DNA from: Alsobacter ponti | GTDB lineage: Bacteria; Pseudomonadota; Alphaproteobacteria; Rhizobiales; Beijerinckiaceae | DNA: 64,000 nucleotides | Direction: 5' to 3' | NCBI RefSeq assembly: GCF_024294805.1 | Contig: NZ_JANCLU010000010.1 | Coordinates: 62,001 to 126,000, forward strand | Part shown: piece after piece, positions 1 through 8,630 of the stretch | How the letters are laid out: each line of letters begins with the position of its first letter | Position numbering within the stretch: position 1 is the first letter of the stretch | The notes under the pieces: model-generated | The model's database searches: none | Seen by the model: the letters and a program-made list of their open reading frames with translations, nothing else | What the model was told of the DNA's origin: nothing | Program-made: the position numbers and the translations under genes

Positions 1-1844
1 ACGCTGCGCAGCGGTTCGGTCGGGTGCCGGCGCGGCGGACGCGGCCGCTCCTCGGCGTGCTCGCGGCCGGCGTCGCGGCCGCGCTCGGGCCGCTCGCGGA
101 AGCCCTCGCGCGGGGCGCGCGCCGGGCGCTCGCGCCGCTCGTCTCCGCGATCCCGGCCGCGGTCCTCGTGACGGCTCTCGCGACGCTCCTCGCGGGGCGC
201 GGCTTGGCGGGGCGCGGCTTGGCGCGGGGCGGGCGGGCGAGTGCGGACGGCGGGGCGGTCCTCCTCGTCCTCGTCATAGACGAAGACCGGCGCCTCGAAG
301 TCCACCTGCGCCTGCTCGGCCAGCTCGTCGCCGAGCTGGTCGGCGAGCACGCGCGTGCGCACCTCCTCGACCTCGCCTTCCGGCAGGTTGCCGAGCTGGA
401 AGGGGCCGTAGGAGACGCGGATCAGCCGGTTCACCTGCAGCCCGAGGTGTTCGAGGATGCGCTTCACCTCGCGGTTCTTGCCCTCGCGCAGGCCGATGGT
501 GAGCCAGACATTGTCGCCCTTCTCGCGCTCCAGCGCGGCGTCGACCGGGCCGTAGTGCATGCCGTCGATGGTCACGCCCGCGGCCAGCGCGTCGAGCCGG
601 TCCTGGGAGATGCCGCCGAAGGCGCGCACGCGGTAGCGCCGCAGCCAGCCGGTTTCCGGCAGCTCCAGCACGCGCGACAGCCCGCCATCGTTGGTCAGCA
701 GCAGCAGGCCCTCGGTGTTGATGTCGAGCCGGCCGACGGCGACGACGCGCGGCAGGCCGCGCGGCAGGCGCTCGAACACGGTGGTCCGGCCCTCGGGGTC
801 GCGCGCCGTCGTCACCAGCCCGCGCGGCTTGTGGAACAGGAAGAGCCGCGTGCGCTCGCGCGAGGGCAGCTTCTGGCCGTCGACGGTGATGGCGTCGCTC
901 GGCGTCACGTCGAGCGCCGGGCTGGAGATGGCCTGCCCGTTGACGGTGACGCGTCCCGCCTCGATCCAGGCCTCGGCGTCGCGGCGCGAGCACAGGCCGG
1001 CGCGCGCCATCACCTTGGCGATGCGCTCGGCGACCTCGCCGCGCGGCTTGGGCGCGTTGACGCGCGAGCCGCGCGCCGCGTCCTCGCGGCGGGCGCGGAC
1101 CGGCGACGCCTCGCCACGAGCCGGGCGCTCGTCGCGACGGGCGCGGAACGGGCGTTCGCCGCCCTGCGCGGGACGGTCGGCGCGTCGTGCGCGGAAGGGA
1201 CGTTCGCCGCCCTGCGCGGGACGGTCGTCGCGGCGTGCGCGGAAGGGACGTTCGCCGCCCTGCGCGGGGCGGTCGTCGCGGCGGGCGCGGAACGGGCGTT
1301 CGCCACCCTGGGCGGGACGGTCGTCGCGTCGGCCGCGTGGGGCGTCGCCCTGCGCGGGGCGGTCGTCACGACGCGCACGGAACGGGCGCTCGCCGCCCTG
1401 GGCCGGACGGTCGTCGGGCCGGGCGCGCCGGGCGTCTCCCTCGGCGGAACGCGCGCGGAACGGGCGCTCGCCGCCCTCGCGCTCGGCGCGTCCGCCGAAG
1501 CCTCCGCGTCCGCCCGCCGGGCGGTCACCACGGGGGCCGCCGGGGCGGAAGCCCTCGCGCGGCGCGCGGCCTTCGCCGGCCGGCCGGTTGTCGCGGTTTG
1601 GCCTCTCGCGCGGCGGTCCCGCATCACGGGGCCGGTCCTCACGTGGCCGGTCCTGGCGCGGCCTGTCATCGCGTGGCGCGCGGGCTTCGCGCGGCCTGTC
1701 GCCGCGCGGGGCGCGCTCGTCCGGGCCGCGCCGGAACGGCTTGTCGCCTCGCGCGCCGGGGCCGCCCGAGGTCGGTCGCGCGCCGCGCGATGCGGGAGGC
1801 CGGCCCTTGGAGCCGCCGCCGCCTTTTTTCGTCTTGTCGCTCAT
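1..1844 (-). CDS. rluB: RluB-type 23S rRNA pseudouridine synthase, C-terminus cut by window edge
   Basis: It isomerises a uridine to pseudouridine in rRNA (RluB/RsuA family, by homology). Reading leftward from ATG at 1844, the protein has an Arg/Gly/Asp/Pro-rich extension of about 265 residues with degenerate 16-residue repeats. An S4 RNA-binding domain follows (around residues 270-330, motif ERIAKVMARAGLCSRRDAE). The synthase domain carries the catalytic-Asp motif GRLDINTEGLLLLTNDG near residue 369 and the late motif EGKNREVKRILEHLG. A second charged Arg/Glu/Pro-rich tail begins near residue 515 and is still open at base 1, so the stop is not seen. Family members of about 250-290 residues lack such tails, although alphaproteobacterial homologues often have them. 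It is divergent from tadA, with a 54-bp gap. RluB against RluE/RluF specificity cannot be settled by eye. Confidence 0.9.
   Translation of the reverse strand, partial: MSDKTKKGGGGSKGRPPASRGARPTSGGPGARGDKPFRRGPDERAPRGDRPREARAPRDDRPRQDRPREDRPRDAGPPRERPNRDNRPAGEGRAPREGFRPGGPRGDRPAGGRGGFGGRAEREGGERPFRARSAEGDARRARPDDRPAQGGERPFRARRDDRPAQGDAPRGRRDDRPAQGGERPFRARRDDRPAQGGERPFRARRDDRPAQGGERPFRARRADRPAQGGERPFRARRDERPARGEASPVRARREDAARGSRVNAPKPRGEVAERIAKVMARAGLCSRRDAEAWIEAGRVTVNGQAISSPALDVTPSDAITVDGQKLPSRERTRLFLFHKPRGLVTTARDPEGRTTVFERLPRGLPRVVAVGRLDINTEGLLLLTNDGGLSRVLELPETGWLRRYRVRAFGGISQDRLDALAAGVTIDGMHYGPVDAALEREKGDNVWLTIGLREGKNREVKRILEHLGLQVNRLIRVSYGPFQLGNLPEGEVEEVRTRVLADQLGDELAEQAQVDFEAPVFVYDEDEEDRPAVRTRPPAPRQAAPRQAAPREERRESRHEDRGRDRGDERRERPARAPREGFRERPERGRDAGREHAEERPRPPRRHPTEPLRS
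1106..1480 (-). repeat. Tandem 48-bp in-frame repeats in the pseudouridine synthase extension
   Basis: A motif reading RPAQGGERPFRARRDD (16 residues, 48 bp) recurs in the reading frame. Copies of the shared core start at 1154, 1202, 1250 and 1298, exactly 48 bp apart. A 42-bp variant copy follows, then another copy at 1388 and a diverged one at 1466. The DNA copies are nearly identical while surrounding low-complexity sequence is not, which points to recent unit duplication. Confidence 0.85.
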
Positions 1845-1898
1845 GTCCGGCTGATAGCAGAGTGCGGGCCGCGTTGCGAGCAGGACCACGATGAATCC

Positions 1899-2372
1899 AT
1901 GACAAAGCCGCCCTCCGACACACGCGACACCGCCGCCGGGCCGATGGCGCTGGCGCTGGAGCAGGCGCGCGCGGCGGCGGGGCGCGGCGAGGTGCCGGTG
2001 GGCGCGGTGGTCGTGGCGGACGGCGAGGTGCTGGCCGCCGCCGGCAACCGCACGCTGGAGCTGCGCGACCCCACCGCCCACGCCGAGATGCTGGCGCTGC
2101 GCGAGGCGGCGGCGCGCGTCGGCTCCGAGCGGCTGATCGGCTGCGATCTCTACGTGACGCTGGAGCCCTGCCCGATGTGCGCCGCCGCGATCTCCTTCGC
2201 GCGCATCCGGCGGCTCTATTTCGGAGCGGGGGACGTCAAGGGCGGCGCGGTGGAGCACGGCGTGCGGCTCTACGCCTCGCCCACCTGCCATCACGCGCCG
2301 GAGGTCTATTCCGGCATCGGCGAGACGGCGTCGGCGGCGCTGCTCAGGAGCTTCTTCGCCGCGCGTCGGTAA
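1899..2372 (+). CDS. tadA: tRNA-specific adenosine deaminase
   Basis: It deaminates adenosine to inosine at the wobble position of tRNA-Arg(ACG). The 157-residue product has the zinc-binding deaminase signature HAE (61-63, with the proton-shuttle Glu) and PCPMC (90-94), and ends in an Arg-rich helix typical of TadA. ATG at 1899 is chosen: an ATG eight bases upstream (1891) hits a stop after three codons, and the much longer open frame upstream is antisense to the pseudouridine synthase. Its 3' end overlaps the convergent patatin-like gene by 29 bp. The length is normal for the family. Confidence 0.95.
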   Translation: MTKPPSDTRDTAAGPMALALEQARAAAGRGEVPVGAVVVADGEVLAAAGNRTLELRDPTAHAEMLALREAAARVGSERLIGCDLYVTLEPCPMCAAAISFARIRRLYFGAGDVKGGAVEHGVRLYASPTCHHAPEVYSGIGETASAALLRSFFAARR

Positions 2373-3240
2373 GGCCGCGCTCGGCCGCTCCGATGGCGGC
2401 GTCGAGCTGCCGCTTCAGCGCCTCGCGCACCGGCTCGGCCGCCTGCAAAATCGCCTTGGCCTTGAAGAAGTCGAGCCCCCGGAAGCCGTCGACGGCGGGG
2501 CGCACCAGCACGTCCGGGGCGCGCGCCTTCAGCTTCTCGGCGACGATGGCGCCTTGCATGATGAGCGACGCGCCGAACAGCGTCTCCATCGGCTCGGGCG
2601 GGAATTTCGGCGTCTCGACCGTGCCGCCCGCCACGTCGACGGCGACGATCACCTCGTTGCCGCCGTCCAGATGGTCGAAGGGCAGCGGGTTGGTCGCGCC
2701 GCCGTCGATATAGACGCGGCCGTTGGCGACCACCGGCCGCACCAGCCCCGGCACGGCCATCGAGGCGGCGACGCCGGTCACCAGCGGCCCGCTGTCGAAC
2801 AGCGCGTCGCAGCGCGCGTAATAGTCCGTCGCGACGCAGGAGAAGCGGATGGACAACTCCTCGAACAGGTCGGGCACGGCCTCCGGCCAGAACAGGTCGA
2901 GGAACTTCTCGGCGTCGACCAGCACCGGGTTGCCGAAGCCGCGCTGGAACAGGTCGGTGAGCTTGCCGACGCGCGCCTGCAGCAGCAGGGCCATCACCCG
3001 GCCGCGGTCGCGCAGCCGCTCCAGCGCGTATTTGCGCAAATCCTTGCCCGACACGCCGCTGGCGTAGGCCGCGCCGACGATGGCCCCCATGGAGGTGCCG
3101 ATGATGCGGGTCGGCCGCACGCCCAGCTCGTCCAGCGTCTCCAGCACGACGAGATGCGCCAGCCCGCGCGCCCCGCCGCCGCCCAGCGCGAGCGCGACGG
3201 CGTGGTCCGGCGGTTCGGCCCTGTGGAGACGGTGCGGCAT
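2344..3240 (-). CDS. Patatin-like phospholipase (RssA/NTE-type)
   Basis: A predicted serine acyl-hydrolase of 298 residues. It shows the oxyanion-hole glycine run GGGGAR (20-25), the nucleophile elbow GTSMG with Ser50, and the second member of the Ser-Asp dyad in DGG (Asp179). This is the complete catalytic set of patatin-like phospholipases. There is no signal peptide, so a cytoplasmic or membrane-peripheral enzyme is likely. The start at 3240 places the oxyanion hole near residue 20, as is usual in the family; upstream in-frame sequence is low complexity. It is divergent from the kef-type gene. The true substrate (lysophospholipid, other ester) cannot be deduced. Confidence 0.88.
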   Translation of the reverse strand: MPHRLHRAEPPDHAVALALGGGGARGLAHLVVLETLDELGVRPTRIIGTSMGAIVGAAYASGVSGKDLRKYALERLRDRGRVMALLLQARVGKLTDLFQRGFGNPVLVDAEKFLDLFWPEAVPDLFEELSIRFSCVATDYYARCDALFDSGPLVTGVAASMAVPGLVRPVVANGRVYIDGGATNPLPFDHLDGGNEVIVAVDVAGGTVETPKFPPEPMETLFGASLIMQGAIVAEKLKARAPDVLVRPAVDGFRGLDFFKAKAILQAAEPVREALKRQLDAAIGAAERGLTDARRRSS

Positions 3241-3396
3241 GCCTCCACCATAGCCCCGCCCCGCCCGCCGGCCAACGCGGGGGCGGCGGAACGTCCGGCC
3301 GGTGCCGCTTGCAGGGCTTCGGGGCCGGGGCTGTCCTCGGCCTCCCACACCCTCTAGACTGGCGCGCCCGATTTCCCCCGATCCGCGCCGGACACC

Positions 3397-5277
3397 ATGA
3401 CAGAGCACGCCGACGGATTTCTGCTTCCCATTCTCGTCTTCTGCGCCGCGGCGGTGATCGCCGTGCCGCTGTTCAACCGCGCCGGCCTCGGCGCGGTGGT
3501 GGGCTATCTGGCGGCCGGGGTCGCCATCGGCCCCTCCGGCTTCCGGCTGGTCACCGACGCCGGCAGCGTGCGCGCCGTGGCGGAGCTCGGCGTCGTGCTG
3601 CTGCTGTTCGTGATCGGGCTCGAGCTGAAGCCGAGCCGTTTGCTGGCGATGCGGCGCGACATCTTCGGCCTCGGGGCGCTGCAATTCGCGGCGACGGCGC
3701 TCGCGGTGGGCCTGGCGGCGTGGGGGCTCGGCGTCTCGGGACGCGGCGCGGCGGTCATCGGCGTCGCCTTCGCCATGTCGGCGACCGCCATCGCGCTGCA
3801 GATCCTAGACGAGCGCGGCACGCTGCAGACCACGCACGGCCAGCGCACCTTCGCCGTGCTGCTGTTCCAGGACATGGCCATCGTGCCGATCCTGGCGCTC
3901 GTGCCGCTGCTGGCCCCCGCCGGCGGCGCGCCGGAGGGCGACTGGCGCGACGCGCTGGCGGCGACCGGGCTGGCGGTGGGCGCGCTGGCGGCCATCGTGC
4001 TGGCCGGGCGCTATCTGCTGAACCCGATGTTCCGGCTGCTCGCTTTGTTCGGCGCGCGCGAGGTGATGACGGCGGCGGCGCTGCTGGTCGTGCTCGGCGC
4101 GGCGGTGGCGATGCAGTGGGTCGGGATGTCGATGGCGCTCGGCGCGTTCCTGGCCGGGCTGCTGCTCTCCGAATCGAACTTCCGGCACCAGCTCGAAGCC
4201 GACATCGAGCCGTTCCGGGGCCTTCTGCTCGGCCTGTTCTTCATGAGCGTCGGCATGGGCATGGATGGGCGGCTGATCGCCTCGCAGGCGGTCTTCCTGC
4301 TCGCCGCGGCGGCGGCGCTGATCGCCGGCAAGATCGCGCTCGCCTACGGGCTGGAGCGGTGGCTCGGCTCGCGCCCCGCCGACGCGCTGCGCAGCGCCGC
4401 GCTGCTCGCCCCCGCCGGCGAGTTCTCCTTCGTGCTGCTGCCGCTTGCGGCCGGGCTCGGCATCCTCGCCGCCGCCCACGAGGCGACGGCGCTGGCGCTG
4501 GCGGCGATGACCATGGCTCTCGGCCCGCTGGCGGCGCGCGGCATCGAAATGGCGATCCGCCGCGCCGAGGAGCGGCGTCCGCCGCCGGAGTTCGACCCCG
4601 ACAGCTTCGCCGACGCCTCTGGCTGCGTGCTGGTGATCGGCTTCGGCCGCTTCGGCCAGCTCTGCACGCAGATGCTGCTGGCGGAGGGAGTCGACGTCAT
4701 CGTCATCGACCGCGACGTGACGCGCATCCAGGCGGCGGCGCGCTTCGGCTTCAAGATCTATTACGGCGACGGCACGCGACTCGACGTGCTGCGCGCCGCC
4801 GGGGCCGGCACGGCGCGCGTCGTGGCGATCTGCGTCGACGACCGCGCGGCGGCTTTGTCCATCGCCGAGCTGGTGCGCGGCTCGTTCCCGCTCGCCCGCA
4901 TCCACGCGCGCGCCTATGACCGCATCCACGCGGTCGACCTGCTCAACGCCGGCGTCGACTACCAGCTGCGCGAGACCGTGCTCTCCGCGCTCGAATTCGG
5001 CCGCGAGGCTCTGGTCGGGCTCGGCGTCGCCCCCGAGCGGGCCGACGAGGTGCTGGAGGAAGTGCGCGAGCGCGACCGCCAGCGGCTCGCCGACCAGCAG
5101 GCGAGCGGCGCGGTGCTGCCGCAGAGCGTCAAGATCGGCCCGCGCCTGACGCCCGAGCCGCTGACGCCGCCCCGCTCCGCCCCGCAGCCGCTCTCCCCCG
5201 AGACGCGCGACGTGGTGGCCGAGCAGGCGGGCAGGGCGGCGGCGGGCAGGGCGGCGGCAGGCAAGGCGGCCGAATGA
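3397..5277 (+). CDS. Kef-type K+/H+ antiporter (CPA2 family, RCK domain)
   Basis: A monovalent cation:proton antiporter of 626 residues in the inner membrane. The first 390 or so residues form an array of about 12 hydrophobic segments of the CPA2 exchanger domain. A cytoplasmic RCK/TrkA-N domain follows, with the Rossmann nucleotide motif GFGRFGQ near residue 415 and the acidic strand-2 end VIVIDRD. The tail beyond about residue 570 is Pro/Ala-rich, with short AAAGRAAAGKAAE repetition. The length matches KefB/KefC, which are glutathione-gated K+ efflux systems. Which of these it is, or whether it is gated at all, is not readable here. Its stop overlaps the MATE gene start (ATGA). Confidence 0.9.
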   Translation: MTEHADGFLLPILVFCAAAVIAVPLFNRAGLGAVVGYLAAGVAIGPSGFRLVTDAGSVRAVAELGVVLLLFVIGLELKPSRLLAMRRDIFGLGALQFAATALAVGLAAWGLGVSGRGAAVIGVAFAMSATAIALQILDERGTLQTTHGQRTFAVLLFQDMAIVPILALVPLLAPAGGAPEGDWRDALAATGLAVGALAAIVLAGRYLLNPMFRLLALFGAREVMTAAALLVVLGAAVAMQWVGMSMALGAFLAGLLLSESNFRHQLEADIEPFRGLLLGLFFMSVGMGMDGRLIASQAVFLLAAAAALIAGKIALAYGLERWLGSRPADALRSAALLAPAGEFSFVLLPLAAGLGILAAAHEATALALAAMTMALGPLAARGIEMAIRRAEERRPPPEFDPDSFADASGCVLVIGFGRFGQLCTQMLLAEGVDVIVIDRDVTRIQAAARFGFKIYYGDGTRLDVLRAAGAGTARVVAICVDDRAAALSIAELVRGSFPLARIHARAYDRIHAVDLLNAGVDYQLRETVLSALEFGREALVGLGVAPERADEVLEEVRERDRQRLADQQASGAVLPQSVKIGPRLTPEPLTPPRSAPQPLSPETRDVVAEQAGRAAAGRAAAGKAAE

Positions 5278-6662
5278 ACCGGCCCTCGCCGCCGCCGGCG
5301 CGCCCGCGCGCCGTCTTCACCACCGGCTCGCCGATGCGCCACGTCGTGGTGATGGCGGCGACTGGAATGGTCGGGCTCGTCGCCATCTTCGTCGTCGACC
5401 TGCTGTCGCTGCTCTACATCTCCTGGCTCGGCGACGTGAACGTGACGGCGGGCGTCGGCTACGCCACCACCGCCCTGTTCTTCTCCACCTCCACCAATAT
5501 CGGCATGATGATCGCCGTGTCGGCGACGGTGTCGCGGGCGCTCGGCGCGTCGGAGCCGGAGAAGGCGCGCCGGCTCGCCGCCTCGGGCTGCCTGCTCGCC
5601 ACCCTGCTCGGCGCGGCGGTGGGCGCGGCGCTGATGGCGGGGCTCGGCCCGCTCCTGACCGCGCTCGGCGCGCGGGGCGAGGCGCACGACGTCGCCCACC
5701 GCTTCCTGATGATCTGCATGCCCTCCAACGCACTGATGGCGCTCGGCATGTCGCTCGGCGGAGTGCTGCGCGCGGTGGGCGACGCCCGCCGCGGCATGCT
5801 GGTGACGCTGGCCGGCGCGCTCTCGACCGCCGTCATCGACCCGCTGCTGATCTTCGGCGTCGGGCTCGGCCCGGACGGCGCGGCATGGGCGATCGTGATA
5901 TCGCGCGTCGTGTTCTGCGTCGTCGGCTGGCGCGGCGCGACGCGCGTCCACCACATGCTGGCGCGCCCGACGGCGCGCGAGGCGCTGGCCGACGCGGGGC
6001 CCATCGGCCACGTCGCGGTGCCGGCCATCCTCACCAACGTCGCGACGCCGGTCGCCTTCGGCTTCATGATGGCGGTGATGTCGCGCTTCGGCGACCAGGC
6101 GGTGGCGGCGGCGGCGATCACCGCGCGCCTCGCCCCGGTGGCGTTCGGCGCGGTTTTCGCGCTGTCGGGCGCGATCGGGCCGATCCTCGGCCAGAACCTC
6201 GGCGCGCGGCTGATGGACCGCGTGCGCCAGACGCTGACGAGCGGGCTCATCTTCACCCTGGCCTGCGTGCTGACGGCGTGGCTCGTGCTGGCGCTGGCGC
6301 GCGACTTCATCGTGCTCGCCTTCGCGGCGAGCGGCGAGACGGCCGAGCTGGTGCGCTTCTACTGCCTCGTGGTGGCGGGCGCGTGGATCGCGCATGGCTC
6401 GCTCTACGTCGCCAACGCGGCGTTCAACAATCTCGGCGCGCCGCTGCTGGCGACGGGCTTCAACTGGGGCAAGGCGACGCTGGGCACCATCCCCTTCGCG
6501 CTGGCCGGCGCGTGGTTCGGCGGGGCGAAGGGCGCGATGCTGGGCGAGGCCGCCGGCGGGGCGCTGTTCGGCGTCGCGGCGATATTCACCGCCTACGGCC
6601 TCGTCGCCCGGCTGCGGCGGCGGGCGGAAGAGCACGAGACGGCGCTGCGACGCGGCGCGTGA
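5274..6662 (+). CDS. MATE family efflux transporter
   Basis: A 462-residue integral membrane protein with about 12 hydrophobic segments arranged as two similar halves, as in the MatE/NorM family of cation-coupled multidrug exporters. Typical segments include the N-terminal VVDLLSLLYISWLGD and the central NVATPVAFGFMMAVMSRFGDQAVAA block, which resembles the second repeat of the family. The start overlaps the antiporter stop by 4 bp (ATGA), so the two are probably co-translated. The substrate is unknown. The wider MOP superfamily also contains lipid-linked glycan flippases, but nothing here favours Wzx over MATE. Confidence 0.9.
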   Translation: MNRPSPPPARPRAVFTTGSPMRHVVVMAATGMVGLVAIFVVDLLSLLYISWLGDVNVTAGVGYATTALFFSTSTNIGMMIAVSATVSRALGASEPEKARRLAASGCLLATLLGAAVGAALMAGLGPLLTALGARGEAHDVAHRFLMICMPSNALMALGMSLGGVLRAVGDARRGMLVTLAGALSTAVIDPLLIFGVGLGPDGAAWAIVISRVVFCVVGWRGATRVHHMLARPTAREALADAGPIGHVAVPAILTNVATPVAFGFMMAVMSRFGDQAVAAAAITARLAPVAFGAVFALSGAIGPILGQNLGARLMDRVRQTLTSGLIFTLACVLTAWLVLALARDFIVLAFAASGETAELVRFYCLVVAGAWIAHGSLYVANAAFNNLGAPLLATGFNWGKATLGTIPFALAGAWFGGAKGAMLGEAAGGALFGVAAIFTAYGLVARLRRRAEEHETALRRGA

Positions 6663-6718
6663 CGCGCGGCGGCCGGCTCGCCTAAGGTGGCGGGGCGCAC
6701 GGGGGCGCGGAGGATGCC

Positions 6719-7552
6719 ATGGTCAACCTGTTCGAGCTGATGCAGCGGGCCCAGGGCGGCGACGCGGTGCAGGCGATGGCGCGCCAGTTCGGCCTGTCGC
6801 CGCCGCAGGCCGAGAGCGCCGTCGACGCTTTGCTGCCGGCCTTCGCCATCGCCCTGCAGCGGGCGCTGCAGGATCCCGCCGCCGCCATGCGGCTGATGGC
6901 GACGCTGGCGCAGGCGCAGCAGCAGGCGCTGCTGGCGACCGCGGCGCAGGCCCTGTCGCCCGAGCGCAAGGAGGCGACGCCCGGGATCGACGCCATGGCG
7001 GCGTTCTTCGGCTCCGGCGAGCTCGCCCGCGCCATCGCCGCGCAGGCGGCGGCGGCTTCCGGCCTCGCGCCGCAGACGATGCAGCAGTTGATGCCGGCGA
7101 TGGCGGGAATGCTGGCGGCCGGGCTCGCGCGCTCCATGGCGGAGGGCGGCTTCGCGGCGATGTTCGCGCCGATGATGGCGGGCTTCGGGGCCGGCGCGCC
7201 GCAGGCGGGGCTGGCCGGCGGCCTCGCCGCCTATCAGGAGATGATGACGCGCATGATGCAGGCGGCGATGGCGCCCGCCGAGCCCAGGCCCGAGCCCAGG
7301 CCGGAGCCTGCGGCAGCCCCATTCGATCCCGCCGCCTTCGCCGCCATGATGGGCCGGATGTTCGGCGCGCCGCAGCCCGAGGCGGCGGCCGAGCCGGAGC
7401 CCGAGCCCCCGCCGCCGCCGCCCACCTCGTCGGACCTCGGCTACGAGGCGCTGTCGCGCATGGTCGAGACCGGCCGCGCGGCGCAGGAGGAGCAGGTGAA
7501 GGCCATGCAGGGCCTGTTCAACCGGATGATGGAGTCCTCCGGCAAACCCTGA
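6719..7552 (+). CDS. DUF937 family protein
   Basis: A 277-residue protein of unknown function. The N-terminal 70 residues (LFELMQRAQGGDAVQAMARQFGLSPPQAESAVDALLPAF) match the helical DUF937/YidB-like pattern I know from many proteobacteria. The middle is very rich in Ala, Met and Gln. Residues around 185-240 contain a Pro/Glu linker (PRPEPRPEP, then EPEPEPPPPPP). The C-terminus is a helix ending in FNRMMESSGKP. There is no signal peptide or membrane segment. A purine-rich AGGATGCC stretch lies just before the ATG. It is not overlapped by its neighbours, so it is likely its own unit or the tail of the upstream operon. Confidence 0.72.
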   Translation: MVNLFELMQRAQGGDAVQAMARQFGLSPPQAESAVDALLPAFAIALQRALQDPAAAMRLMATLAQAQQQALLATAAQALSPERKEATPGIDAMAAFFGSGELARAIAAQAAAASGLAPQTMQQLMPAMAGMLAAGLARSMAEGGFAAMFAPMMAGFGAGAPQAGLAGGLAAYQEMMTRMMQAAMAPAEPRPEPRPEPAAAPFDPAAFAAMMGRMFGAPQPEAAAEPEPEPPPPPPTSSDLGYEALSRMVETGRAAQEEQVKAMQGLFNRMMESSGKP

Positions 7553-7628
7553 GCCAGGGTTGCATCCCGCTGCCCGGGCATGCGAAGTCGTCGCCCGCCG
7601 GCGTCGCGCCCGGCCCGGAGACCGCCAC

Positions 7629-8417
7629 GTGTCGTCATCGCCGCAGCTTCAAGACGAGGACGCGCCCCGCCTGGTCAGGCTGCGCGGGCGCGCCTTCACC
7701 GTCGCCGACGACAAGCCGACCTTCTGGGCGAAGGCCGAGGCCGGGCTGTGGGAGCCCGAGACGCTGGAGGCTCTGGAGGCGCTGGTCGGCCCGGGCGACG
7801 CCGTGCTCGACATCGGCGCGTGGGTGGGGCCGACGGCGCTGTTCTCGGCGGCGCTGGGGGCGCGCGTCGTCGCCGTGGAGGCGGACCCGCGCGCCCAGGC
7901 GCTGCTGGCCGGCAACCTCGCCGCCAACCCCGATCTGGCCGAGCGCGTCGCGGTCGTCCCGCGCGCCGCCGCCGCCGCGCCCGGCGCCGTGCGGCTCGGC
8001 GCGCCCCGCAAGCGCGGCGACAGCATGAGCAGCGTGCTGCACGCCGGCCGCGACAATGCCTGGGAGGTCGAGGCGATCGCCCCCGCCGAGCTTGTCGCCC
8101 TGCTGCCGCCGCATCGCACGCTGCTGGTGAAAATCGACATCGAGGGCGGCGAATACGACCTTCTGCCGGCGCTCGCCCCCGCCTTGCCGCCGAGCGCTGG
8201 CGCGCTGCTGGTGGCCTTCCACCCTGGAAACCTGGCCGAGGCCGGGCTCCCGCCCGAGGCGATCCGCGAGCGGACCCGGGCGGTGTTCGCGGCGCTGGCG
8301 GGCTACGCGCCGGTCCCGCTGGGCGGCGCGGCCGAGGCCCCGGAGTCCCTCGCCGAAAGGGTCTCGCACGCCGGCGACACCGTAGTCTTCCGCCGCCATC
8401 CCGCCGCCCGCGAGTAA
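7629..8417 (+). CDS. FkbM family SAM-dependent methyltransferase
   Basis: A predicted O-methyltransferase of 262 residues. SAM-binding motif I is DIGAWVG (61-67), followed by an acidic strand end VVAVEADPRA. The FkbM hallmark VKIDIEGGEYDLL (around 165-177) is intact. The GTG start at 7629, preceded by GGAG, removes an Arg-rich upstream stretch unlike the family. FkbM enzymes commonly methylate sugar hydroxyls of glycolipids and polysaccharides. Here the gene lies immediately upstream of a glycosyltransferase cluster, though separated by about 210 bp, so a role in the same glycan is a reasonable inference but not shown. Confidence 0.85.
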   Translation: MSSSPQLQDEDAPRLVRLRGRAFTVADDKPTFWAKAEAGLWEPETLEALEALVGPGDAVLDIGAWVGPTALFSAALGARVVAVEADPRAQALLAGNLAANPDLAERVAVVPRAAAAAPGAVRLGAPRKRGDSMSSVLHAGRDNAWEVEAIAPAELVALLPPHRTLLVKIDIEGGEYDLLPALAPALPPSAGALLVAFHPGNLAEAGLPPEAIRERTRAVFAALAGYAPVPLGGAAEAPESLAERVSHAGDTVVFRRHPAARE

Positions 8418-8630
8418 CGCCGGGGCCGCGCGGCGATGTCCGCAATAACCCTGAGCTTTACAATTGAAGGCTGCAAATTGAGGATGCGAAATGTGCGGCG
8501 AGCGGCTATCATCCGATCTCAAGTCCACAGCCTGGGGGCGGGACGGGGCTGCGTTACGCACGGCGTTCGGTCGGGCGAGGCACTCTCACTTCCGACCGCC
8601 GCGTGAGGTCGCGGGCATGGGAGTCCGTGC
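8418..8630 (+). promoter_or_regulatory. AT-richer intergenic leader before the glycan cluster
   Basis: This 213-bp gap holds no convincing gene. Its centre (about 8445-8495) is clearly A+T richer than the surroundings. It contains two similar words about 15 bp apart (CAATTGAAGG and AAATTGAGGA), which could be a promoter/operator region. I cannot assign a clean -35/-10 pair. It is the only sizeable gap ahead of the four coupled genes that follow, so their promoter most likely lies here. Confidence 0.35.

Noticed and set aside
24-1898. Continuous forward frame leading into tadA, suggesting a giant fusion
   Set aside because: The upstream part is antisense to the pseudouridine synthase and is low complexity. 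TadA is complete from ATG at 1899.
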